Part shown: piece by piece, positions 31,153-40,259 of the stretch
Layout: every line of letters begins with the position of its first letter
How positions within the stretch are numbered: the stretch's first letter is position 1
NCBI RefSeq assembly: GCF_964019385.1
Contig: NC_088654.1
Span: 4,695,097 to 4,759,096, forward strand
Direction of reading: 5' to 3'
Length of the DNA stretch: 64,000 nucleotides
Origin: Sycon ciliatum
Taxonomy: Eukaryota > Porifera > Calcarea > Leucosolenida > Sycettidae
Program-made: the position numbers and the translations under genes
Notes under the pieces: model-generated
Database searches by the model: none
Told to the model about the DNA's origin: nothing
Seen by the model: only the letters and a program-made list of their open reading frames with translations

Positions 31153-32604
31153 TCACAGCTCATGGCCACGGTTGTACTGGAGCATGAGCTCCACTTCCAG
31201 GTGGTCTGTCAGTGTTGAGGCTTGCTGGCTACTCGTTGCTGCTTCAAGGAGCGAGAAAACTCTCTCGGCAGCAGCAGATGATGGCGGCACAGTGATGACG
31301 ATCCGGGCAGCATTCTGCCACAGCGGCAGTTGAACTTGGTCTCTCCACCAAGAAAGGCGGTCTTGGCCAGGTTGAGTATCAGCAGCAGCAACCTTGTAGG
31401 CTGCAAGCTCCACCTTGAGCTGTTGGATAGTGCCATCTTTATCCAGGGGCGGAAAGGCACGGAGACCATCAACTAGAGCGGGAACTGGATTCGTCTTGGC
31501 AACGAATATTGGGCAGCACAGCCTGGCAGCCTTGTATGCCAACACATTGGCAAACAGCGGTGAATCCTCATGGTTGAATTTTGTGAGGAAGTAACGAATT
31601 GCCGGACGCACGCAACCATTGGCATGCTCTTTCAACTGGTTCTGGCGGCCAACATCGCCGGGTGCAATGTCCTTCACAAGAGCTTCAACATTGGGGTAGA
31701 CTGCATCTTGGGCAGCAGTAGCCACCTCTTGCAAATGAGTGTATGCATCCACACTCAACATGCCGTCGCCTTCAATGATGTCGGTTTTGCGGACGAATGG
31801 TTCCCCAAAATCAACGGTGGCAGCCAGCTCCATACGAAGCATATCACAGCTGTCAGGTGCCGTTTCGTTTTGCAGGATGGAACGGAGGCGGCGACAGGCA
31901 TTCGGGCTTGATTTACATTCCTCCAAGAAGGGCTGAACATCCCCGAAGTATTTGAGCAGTTGTTCCAGCACTTCCCACAAACTCCACCACCTGGTTGCAC
32001 TGTGAGACTTCGGTGATACACCTGTCCGTGTCTTCCAAGCGAGTTTAGGGGCATGACTGCGAGAGAAGAGACTGACCCACCATTGGCAGAACTCATCCAG
32101 GGCGGGGGTATCAAAGTGGTCTCCAATATTGTTCAAACTGTGGGAAGCGCAAACTACATCCATGGAACTCGGGTACAGCAAGTCTACAACATGCCGCACT
32201 GCAACCTTGTTAACAGATGCGCCATCACGTACGAAGGCAACTGGCCTATTGGCAGGTATCTGAAGGAATGTGCTCAGGCAGGCAATAAGTTCTCTGGCCA
32301 TCTCCGTTCCTCGCATGCTTTTGGCAAGCACATGCATTCTCACCAGGCGTTGCTGGATGCACCATGATGCGTCCACGTAACGAATGATGATGGCGAATGC
32401 CTCGCCAAGATGGGTGGTACCGTCGAAAATTACTGCAACATGTTGTGCTTGCTTGATTTCCTCTTTCAGTTTCCCCATCTCCACCTCAAGCAGGAAGGGA
32501 ACTAGCTGAGCCATATGTGAGCTGTGCGTGAGGTTGAGATTGTTATTAGTAGTTAGTGCGGGGTGGGTTCTGGTGCACTTTTTGACCGTTGACCTTTGGG
32601 CCAA
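31153..32604 (-). CDS. hAT family transposase, N-terminus missing
   Basis: A 483-aa intact minus-strand frame. hAT features in order: AVIFDGTTHLGEAFAIIIRY (first catalytic Asp, residues ~57-76), RPVAFVRDGASVNKVAV (second Asp, ~116-132), VCASHSLNN (C-x2-H, ~150-158), SATRWWSLWEVL (~207-218), and the C-terminal dimerisation domain with WWRDQVQLPLWQ, TVPPSSAAAERVFSLLEAAT and LTDHLEVELMLQYNR. It excises and inserts hAT DNA. The usual N-terminal BED zinc finger is absent; sequence upstream of 32604 is tandem-repeat DNA. The terminal repeat at 30845 lies 0.3 kb beyond the stop. It could be a recent transposase or a domesticated one; one stop-free copy cannot decide. Confidence 0.8.
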   Translation of the reverse strand: MAQRSTVKKCTRTHPALTTNNNLNLTHSSHMAQLVPFLLEVEMGKLKEEIKQAQHVAVIFDGTTHLGEAFAIIIRYVDASWCIQQRLVRMHVLAKSMRGTEMARELIACLSTFLQIPANRPVAFVRDGASVNKVAVRHVVDLLYPSSMDVVCASHSLNNIGDHFDTPALDEFCQWWVSLFSRSHAPKLAWKTRTGVSPKSHSATRWWSLWEVLEQLLKYFGDVQPFLEECKSSPNACRRLRSILQNETAPDSCDMLRMELAATVDFGEPFVRKTDIIEGDGMLSVDAYTHLQEVATAAQDAVYPNVEALVKDIAPGDVGRQNQLKEHANGCVRPAIRYFLTKFNHEDSPLFANVLAYKAARLCCPIFVAKTNPVPALVDGLRAFPPLDKDGTIQQLKVELAAYKVAAADTQPGQDRLSWWRDQVQLPLWQNAARIVITVPPSSAAAERVFSLLEAATSSQQASTLTDHLEVELMLQYNRGHEL

Positions 32605-32750
32605 ATATGGCAGACTGTGTCGGGCTCGTTTGGTCTGGCTCGGGACTCCCCCAGGGTTTGACCTTTGACCTTTGGGTTAAATAAGGCACACTGTGTCGGG
32701 CGCGCTTGGTCTGGCCCCGGGACTCCCCCAGGGTTCGACCTTTGGCCCTG
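32581..32750 (+). repeat. ~76-bp tandem repeat, 2.2 units
   Basis: Units at 32581-32656 and 32657-32733 and a partial unit to 32750, each TTTGACC..TTGACCTTTGGG and CTGTGTCGGGC, ending GGGACTCCCCCAGGG. Confidence 0.85.
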
Positions 32751-32821
32751 CCATGCCATAAATGTCATCATGTTCTTTTCCGTGGCGACCGTGCACTTGT
32801 GCACGTTCGTTGTATTCGCAC

Positions 32822-32852
32822 CAGGGAGTAGTAAAATACGTACTACTCCCTG
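32822..32852. repeat. 12-bp perfect palindrome near Polinton left side
   Basis: CAGGGAGTAGTA-aaatacg-TACTACTCCCTG. It lies 213 bp before the polymerase ATG. AGTAGTA-like sequence is reminiscent of Polinton termini, but the partner end on the right is missing, so this is only a candidate terminus. Confidence 0.4.
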
Positions 32853-33064
32853 ATTTGCACATAGTAGATGTGCAGTGAATGACATATTGCGCATGCGCGC
32901 ATAAGCACGCGGAGTGTGCGACCTTCAGTGGCCCTGCGGAAAAGACGTATACACAAGGTGGACTAGTACACGTGTCATTGTAGGCTGATAGCCGACCTCA
33001 TATACGCTGTACGGGGAGATTATTTCCTCAGTATGTTGTAGGCAGTGCTGGAGGTGACGTGACG

Positions 33065-36000
33065 ATGGCGGAGCCAAGTGCAAAACGATCTAGGCAGCCC
33101 AGACAGCCCACCTCGAGTGCCGTGCGTGGGTTTTTGAAAAAGTTTTCTTTGCCAGGTTCAGGCACTGATCCTCTCGTCTTTTTCAGCAGCCATCATGACG
33201 AGCTCAGACAGGTTCTCCTCGAGGAGCTTCAGTCTCACACTTTCAAGGTGGTTTTAGTTTTGAGGGTGGAGATGACACGAGAGTCGGCCACGGGTAGTAC
33301 GTCTGCCGTCCCGTTTTTTAGAACTAGACCGGCTCGGATCCTCAGCGAAGGGGATATTGATAGTGCAGTCAAGACGATGGTGGCGAGGATCACTGGTCTT
33401 ATTGATAAGTGGATGCAGAACGGATCCAACTGGACCGTTTCTCGAGTGAGACAGCTGGATGTATCGACAGCAAAGTACACTCCTCTTCGAGGTGAGTTTC
33501 TGTTCATCCGGCAGTGTTTGTTCGAAGCCTGTCGAATTTCTTGTGGAAAGTTGTAGATGTATTGTTTTGTACTAGATGTACAGTTTGTCGTGATTGTTGA
33601 GAGGGTGTAGTTGTGATGTGGTGTTACTCTGAGCAAAGCCTTCGTTGTATTTTTGTGGTGTACTGTAGGTGGTGCAGCTGCTATCCCGCCGAAATTAGAA
33701 AAAAAGAAGGCCATCATTAACATAAAGAACAACGATGACAGGTGTTTGATGTGGGCGTTGTTGTCAGCGCTGCACCCCGTCGAACAGAATGCTGAGCATG
33801 CATCCAAGTACACCCAGTATGTGGAGGATCTGCGGTTCGACGGTGTAATGTTCCCTGCAACGCTCCGTGATGTATCCAAAGTGGAGATACAGAATGGTCT
33901 TGCAATCAATGTGTTTGGGTACGAGGGGAATCTGTACCCACTCTATCTCAGCGAGCGACAGGAGACTCCAATCAACCTCCTTCTACATGACAACCACTTC
34001 ACATGGATAAAAAACTTCAGTCGTGCATGTGAGAATAAGAACAAGCGGGCAACACACTACTGCTTGCGATGCCTCTCCGCACACAAAACAGCAGACTCCC
34101 TGCAGCATCACAGCGAGAGATGTCAGGTGATGAAGCCCGTGCCAGTCGTCATGCCCACAGCAAAGGACAGCATCCTCAAATATACAAATTTGAAGCACAG
34201 GATGGTGGCTCCATATATCATTTACGCTGATACGGAGGCCATCATTGAGCCGATGGAGGAACAGCATGGCAGCAGCACTGTACGCACAGCCCGTCATGTA
34301 CCATGCAGCATCAGGTATGTTTTGTTGTTGGTGTTGTTTTTGACTAATGTTTGCTGTACTCATGCCTGCACAGTGCTTCCTGTTATTCCTTCTTGTCTTG
34401 TTCTCCCCTAATTGTGTTCGTGTTGTAGTATGTGCATTTTGTGTGATTCCATTTTTTCAAAAAATCACTCATTCTTACTTTCCTTCTTCTTTTATGCTCT
34501 TGTAGATATGCTGCCATCCGATCCAACGGTGAAGTCCGTGGCGAGTTTGGCGACTGCAGTGAGAATGCCATTCACAACTTTTTCGACAGTCTCAAAGAGT
34601 TGGAAGGCAGTATCCAGGAGGATTTGGCTGATATCAAGCCAATTCGCATGACGGCAGAACTGGAGCTTGAGTTTCAGAACGCAGTCAACTGCTGGATATG
34701 TGATGAAGTACTTGGAGAAGATCGTGTTCGTGATCATGATCATCTCACTGGTAAGTATTATAATTTTTTGTTTATTTTTGTTGTTTTGCAGTTGTGTGTA
34801 GATATGCGCATGATGTGTATAGTGCATTTTCATGTCTTTGTAGCTGTTTGCATCTGTGTTTTATCATGGTGTATTGAATTGTATTGTCTGTGGTATCACC
34901 TTCACTGTAGATGTTTACTATGTTTGTGTATTCCCCTCTTTCTGAATATCTGCACAGACAACTACCGTGGTGCTGCACACTACCAGTGTAATATTCAGCT
35001 AAGTATCTACCCAGATCGCCAGATCATTCCGGTTGTGTTTCACAACCTGAAAGGGTACAATGCTCACCACCTCATCGCCCACATTGGTATGACCGAGGTT
35101 GAAGAGGTGGAGTACGAGGACTCTAACCAGCGTAAGCGGATTAAGAAGGTTGGTGAGATCAGTGTCATCGCCAACAACATGGAGAAATATATTTCATTCA
35201 AGTGGCGTCAGTACCGCTTCATCGACTCCATGGCCTTCTTGAACTCCTCTCTTGACTCGTTGGTGAGCAACATCCCGGAAGATGCGCTCAAGCTTACTCG
35301 TACATTGGCCCATCATGACCTTCTCCTGCGTAAGGGTGTCTACCCCTACGAGTACATGGACTCCTTTGCTCGGTTTGATGAGACACAGCTGCCACCTAAA
35401 TCAGCATTTGAGTCTAGTTTGACTGGAGAAGGTATCAGTGATGCCGACTATGCCCATGCTCAGAACGTATGGCAGGTAAGCAGCTTGTGCCTTCTGTATT
35501 GTGCTCTACTTATGACTTTGAATGCTGTTGTGATGTGCTCTACACATTTTTTTTTGTACTCATTGCTCTCTATCTGTGGATGCTTGTGTGCATGTGTGTA
35601 TGGATGCTTGCGTGTGTGTGTGTGCGTTGTTGTTTAGTTTTTCGTTTTGCAGACATTTGAGTGCAGTACAATGGAGGCCTATCATGACCTCTATTTGCAA
35701 ACAGATGTCTATCTTCTAGCAGAAGTCTTTGAGCATTTCTGCAAGACGGCATACAAGACGTATGGGTTGAATCCAGCCCATTACCTTACTCTCCCAGGTA
35801 TGTTCATCAGTCTTTGTTGTTGTCCAATGTATTCTCTCCTTTAGATGGTGTTCTCTGTTAGTATGCTTGTGCTTTCTTGTCGGTGTATTTATATACTTTT
35901 TGCATGGTGTATTGACTTTCGTGTTTGTGTTCTGGTGTGTTGTATGGTGTTATGTAGGATATGCATGGGATGCTCTACTACGGTTCACCCCGATTGAACT

Positions 36001-37566
36001 GCAGCTGCTCACGGATGTAGACATGCATCTGTTTGTCGAAGCCGGTCTACGTGGGGGCATCTCAATGGCGTCGCAGCGGTACGGCAAGGCCAACAACCCA
36101 ACGATGGATCAGTACAATTCTGCCGAGCCCACATCATACCTGCTATACCTTGATGCCAACAACCTGTATGGCTGGGCTATGTGCCAGAGTATGCCGACAT
36201 CCGAGTTTGCCTGGTGTGACAAGAACCTGTCCGAGATACTGGCACACCCTGTAGATTCGAGCACTGGGTTCATTGTGGAGTGTGATCTTGAGGTACCCTC
36301 TTTGCTGCACCACTACTTCAATGATTATCCACTCGCACCGGAAGTGATGAGAACATTCTCAGATAAGCTATCACCATACCAACAAGCACTTGTGGAGGAG
36401 CTCAAAGTGTCAGCCGTAGATGGAGTCAAGTTGACACCCAGTCTCCTACCCAAGTCCAAGTATGTGTTACACTACTGTACACTGCAGCTGTATTCGCGTC
36501 TGGGCATGATGGTGACCGCTGTTTACAAGGTGTTGGGATTTCAGCAGAGTGCCTGGATGGCCCCCTACATCAATCTGAACACTGCACTTCGCACGAGGGC
36601 TACAACCGACTTTGAGAAGAGCTTTTACAAGGTAAATGCAACCGTTGTGTGCAGTCTTGTATGTTGTTGTTGTTGTTGTTGTTGTTTTTGTCGCATGTAT
36701 GGTGCAAGTGTGACGTGGAGTATGCTAATTGAAAAATATGCTGATGTGAAGGAATGGCATGATATGATTCTCATGTGTCATGTTTGCCTGTTTGTGTGCT
36801 GCGGCTGATGAACAACTCAGTCTTTGGCAAGACGATGGAGAACGTTCGTAATCGAATACGCATCGATCTCTTGCGAGAAGAAAGTGAGGAGCAGGTACTG
36901 AGGGCAGTGAGCAAGCCTACATATGTGCGGCACGACATTTTCCCAAACGGGCTTGTCGGAATAGAAAAGCAGCACACTGAGATCAAGCTCAACAAGCCGG
37001 TCTATGTGGGTATGTCGATACTAGACCTGTCAAAGGTGCACATGTACTCTTTCTATTACGATGTGCTGAAGGAGCAGTACGGTAGCAGAATCCGGCTGTT
37101 GTACACCGACACCGACTCTGTTATTGTGCACATAACCACCGGTGATGTTTATGCAGAGATGGATCTGTCTCTGTATGACACCAGCAACTTTCCCACTGAC
37201 CATCCTCAGTACACTTCTGTCAATAAGAAAGTGGTTGGCAAATTCAAACATGAGCTTGGTGGGAAATCCATGGTGGAGTTTGTAGGTCTAAGATCGAAGA
37301 TGTACTCCTACATCGGGCAGGAATCGGCCAAACGGGCCAAGGGTGTGCGGAAGGCAGTCCTGGCAAATACCATCACCCACAAGGACTATGTAGATGCACT
37401 GCTCAGTCATCGTGTGTCTGCCAGGCCTATGACGGGTCTCCGATCACATTGCCACACAGTGTATGAGGAGGTAACCACCAAGGTGGCATTGTCTCCATTC
37501 GACTGCAAGCGGTATATACTGGATGATGGCATGGCCACACTTGCATATGGTCACAAGGACATTTAA
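33065..37566 (+). CDS. polB: Polinton protein-primed DNA polymerase B, seven exons
   Basis: Replicates the element by protein priming. Exons inferred from splice sites and frame: 33065-33491, 33669-34314, 34506-34750, 34958-35475, 35653-35797, 35958-36631, 36805-37566. Phases match throughout and total 1138 codons plus TAA. The N terminus has an IINIKNNDDRCLMWALLSAL segment typical of Polinton polymerases; exonuclease IIYADTEAI (exon 2); DHDHLT and RGAAHYQCN either side of intron 3; motif A YLDANNLYGWAM (exon 6), motif B LMNNSVFGK (exon 7), motif C YTDTDS (exon 7). Introns are 160-207 bp; five are GT-AG, but intron 6 ends CGG, not CAG. The start is the ATG at 33065. Catalytic residues seen are intact. 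Confidence 0.85.
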
Positions 37567-37771
37567 TGGGCAGGACCCCACATTGAACATGTTTCATCAT
37601 TTTCATGCAAAACTCCCCGCCATTCTTCTGTCTAATATTCCTCCTTTCTTGACGTGTGGAGCTGGCTCCAACACTCTACATTTTTGTTAAATATTTCAGG
37701 CTTGTTCCTCAATTATATTGCAGGATATAGTGCATTGTGCGGTATAATAATCTTCATCGCATCATAAAATA

Positions 37772-38206
37772 TTACCCTACATACTTTGGTTTGCAGTGTG
37801 TGCGCAGCATAGTCCATATATCATCAAATTGATCAAGTTCCGTATCTGCGGGCATATATTTCCCTAGCTTGAGAAAATGCTTATATACTTGCGTAAATTT
37901 ATGCTCACAATGATGACATAAAAATGAGATTAAAGTCCATATGATGGCCAGTATGAATGTAGTTATGATGCTTGTTCTTTCGGCTGGTGAGGTTTGAGTG
38001 GATTTCTCTGCCACCACATTGCTGGCTCCGAACAGCACTGGTGCAAGCAGGAGTAGTTGTTGAGTAAGTTTAACTTTATTCAAACGCCCCTTCACTTTCT
38101 CATAGGTTCCGCTGTTGCTCGCAGTTGATGGCTCGGCTGATGGGGTGTCATTGCTTGAGGAGTCCATCTTGATCTTACTGCACCGGGAATTTTTTCTCAC
38201 ATCCAT
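37772..38206 (-). CDS. Polinton-associated small membrane protein
   Basis: 144 aa, two hydrophobic stretches: LLLLAPVLFGASNVVA (~70-85) and IITTFILAIIWTLISFLC (~99-116), after a Ser/Thr-rich N terminus. Family not recognised. The ATG (38206) overlaps the last codons of the Bcl-2-like gene by 10 bases, a compact virus-like arrangement suggesting one transcription unit. It lies convergent to polB, 205 bp from its stop (37567-37771 holds no gene). Confidence 0.6.
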   Translation of the reverse strand: MDVRKNSRCSKIKMDSSSNDTPSAEPSTASNSGTYEKVKGRLNKVKLTQQLLLLAPVLFGASNVVAEKSTQTSPAERTSIITTFILAIIWTLISFLCHHCEHKFTQVYKHFLKLGKYMPADTELDQFDDIWTMLRTHCKPKYVG

Positions 38207-38751
38207 TCAACCATTAGTATGAGAAAATTTATGGCCAAAAAGGCTGAACGAGGATGAGTCCATACTGAGCGATTTGACCAGTTGAAGTCGTGTGTAAGGG
38301 TGTTTTCAAAACTTTGCCAACCTCCTTTTTCCGCCAACCAGGGTGAAACATTGGTGGTCATGTAATCTAAGTGCCAGGTCATGACATGATGTACATAGTG
38401 CAATCCCAGTTCCGTTGAATTCTCCATACAGATGTTCGCTAACTCGCTGCTGAATAAGTACAGGGCCACAATTTTAACATGGCTGATACCGTTTTTAAAT
38501 AGTTCTTTTGCAAATGTAAGAAATTGCGTACGACCCGTTCTGGAGTTGAAACACAGTTGCCGCATCAGCACCTGAAATCTCGATCCACTGCGCCTGACTA
38601 AGCGACACACTCGTACCAAAACTCTAGAAAGCCGAGATGGTTTCGACTCCGGCGACGATACACATTGTGGTAGGTCTACATGACCTTGTTCTGCCAGTCG
38701 ATCAGCAATAACAGCAGAAGCAGATTTCTTGCAGTAGTCTGCATTGTGCAC
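38197..38751 (-). CDS. Bcl-2-like apoptosis regulator encoded by the Polinton
   Basis: 184 aa. Three Bcl-2 homology-like motifs are in the family order: BH3-like CRLVRRSGSRFQVLMRQL (~48-65), BH1-like ELFKNGISHVKIVALYLFSS (~83-102), and BH2-like SPWLAEKGGWQSFENT (~136-151), whose W...GGW..F core is the hallmark. A hydrophobic tail, SAFLAINFLILMVEWM, at the extreme C terminus would anchor it in mitochondrial or ER membrane. Bcl-2 proteins bind BH3 helices of pro-death partners; presence of BH1-BH2 and a tail anchor suggests a survival-type member, but anti- or pro-death action cannot be told from sequence. It sits between integrase and a membrane protein, same strand, stop overlapping the next ATG. 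The start is the first ATG, 38751. Confidence 0.7.
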   Translation of the reverse strand: MHNADYCKKSASAVIADRLAEQGHVDLPQCVSSPESKPSRLSRVLVRVCRLVRRSGSRFQVLMRQLCFNSRTGRTQFLTFAKELFKNGISHVKIVALYLFSSELANICMENSTELGLHYVHHVMTWHLDYMTTNVSPWLAEKGGWQSFENTLTHDFNWSNRSVWTHPRSAFLAINFLILMVEWM

Positions 38752-38755
38752 TGCA

Positions 38756-39333
38756 TCATCGTTTCCCTATACTACTATCCTTGGAAATATACCTCATTTC
38801 TTTCTGCGATACCCATTGGTTGAACTTTTCGGGGTATCCCTTCCACTTGACCAGCAAACTACCCTCACGTCTTTTCAACACCTTATCGATTCGAAATGTA
38901 GCTTGCTCAGTCTTCATGAGCTGCTGTTTGTAGAAGCTTCCTGTGATGGGTTCATCGGCAAGGTCTTTCACTTTGTAGGTGACCGGATAAGTGGGGAGAA
39001 CCTTACGAATCACAAATACCTCTTCGGTCCAGTTGGGTGTGTATCCCTTCGCAAACATTCTTTTTTCCACTGTAATGCGAACTTTATCTCCGACTTGAAA
39101 GACAGGCTCATCCGCAATGGGCTCATACAGTTGCTCAATCGGTTTTCCTAGGGAGGCTTCCATGGGGGTCATCCCAATTGTACGGTGTTTTCTATTGTTG
39201 TAGTTGTCGACAAGTTTTTGCAGCACATCGATGTAGACGTTGGTCGAGCGAGCGGTGAAGTGCTTCCACATACGAGATTTTAGCGTTCTGTTGAAACGTT
39301 CAACGACGACGGCTTTTCCTTCATTCTCTGTAC
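38756..39333 (-). pseudogene. Polinton integrase, C-terminal part with chromodomain
   Basis: Downstream half of the integrase gene, separated from its core by the gypsy element at 39334. Just below the insertion the minus strand reads VVERFNRTLK near 39290, carrying the third acidic catalytic residue. Then VDNYNNRKHRTIGMTPMEA (~39150-39210), an SH3-like segment (FQVGDKVRITVEKRMF), and a chromodomain (FRIDKVLKRREGSLLVKWKG, then YPEKFNQWV) before the stop at 38756. Chromodomains are found in many Polinton integrases and may direct insertion to modified histones. The Bcl-2-like gene follows after 4 bp. Confidence 0.85.
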
Positions 39334-39515
39334 TGTAACAGGTTTAATCAAACTTGAAAAGTAAGAGGCCTGGTTGAGCGTGCCTCGACCAGTTATATGC
39401 AAAATGTGATAGTATACATGTGGCAATGGCGCCAATGAAGGTGCTAATAGACAGGCGTAAGACGCATGAGGTGCGAGGGAGTGTAAAGTTATAGAGAACA
39501 GGGAAAACTGTTACA
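39334..39515 (-). repeat. Gypsy 3' LTR
   Basis: 182 bp, TGTAACAG...CTGTTACA. The adjoining minus-strand purine-rich tract (AGGAGGGGATGA at 39516-39527) is the likely polypurine primer. Confidence 0.95.
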
Positions 39516-39707
39516 TCATCCCCTCCTATGGAGAGGAAGGAGCTTATAACCCAAATGCTCAAGTGGAATAGAGTACAATAAGCGCAAACACGTGCGAGAC
39601 GAAAAAAGGCTTGAAGTAACACAATAAGACGACTGAAACTCCATGCAAATAAAGTGTAATAAGCTCAACAAATGTGTAAGGTGAAACTAGAAGTTCAACT
39701 GCAAAAC

Positions 39708-40259
39708 TCAGCGGGCAGAAGCCAAGGTTTTGTACTTCTGAAGTGGAACAATGTCATTACCAGATTCATCCAACAAATAATGTTCAGGCTCCCAAGTGGC
39801 ATCAGAGTAGCCTTGCCACTTGACTAGGTACTGAAGCTGATTCTGCCGGCGGCGGTGACTGAGAATGTTCTCCACCACATAGCGGGCATGACCATCAAGG
39901 TCCGTGATAGGCGGAGGCGTAGGCTGTCTCCTATTAGGAATAGCGTTCTTCTCGTAGGCACGGAGTGCCGACACATTAAATACCGGGTGACAGCGGCTGG
40001 TATGAGGCAACTTGAGCTTGTAGGCATTCGGGCCGACCACATGGGTTATAGGAAAGGGGCCAAACCACTTGGGGCGTAATTTATGGGATGGTCGGTCCCG
40101 AGCTTCAGGAGTCAGGAGGAAATCCCGGTAGACCATTACCAAATCTCCCACCTTCAGCTTTCCCTCGACCCTTGTCCGATCTGCATAGAAGGCCTGACGA
40201 GCTTGAGCTGCCACTAGCGCATCTTGTGAGATCTTGACCGCGTCTTGTCTTGCTTGCAA
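39708..40259 (-). CDS. Gypsy integrase C-terminal region with chromodomain
   Basis: 183 codons in a different frame from pol, overlapping its end (40214-40259). It includes a KVGDLVMVYRDF SH3-like segment, KLRPKWFGPFPI, SRCHPVFNVSALRAY and a chromodomain (RYVVENILSHRRRQNQLQYL, then VKWQGYSDATWEPE). In relatives this is continuous with integrase, so a one-base shift near 40240-40300 separates them, by mutation or assembly error. Confidence 0.85.
   Translation of the reverse strand: MQARQDAVKISQDALVAAQARQAFYADRTRVEGKLKVGDLVMVYRDFLLTPEARDRPSHKLRPKWFGPFPITHVVGPNAYKLKLPHTSRCHPVFNVSALRAYEKNAIPNRRQPTPPPITDLDGHARYVVENILSHRRRQNQLQYLVKWQGYSDATWEPEHYLLDESGNDIVPLQKYKTLASAR

Noticed and set aside
31570-32367. 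Plus-strand ORFs opposite the hAT transposase
   Set aside because: Shadows of the 483-aa minus-strand frame.
33059-33064. Upstream GTG start for the polymerase
   Set aside because: Non-ATG; the ATG at 33065 lies six bases downstream in the same frame.
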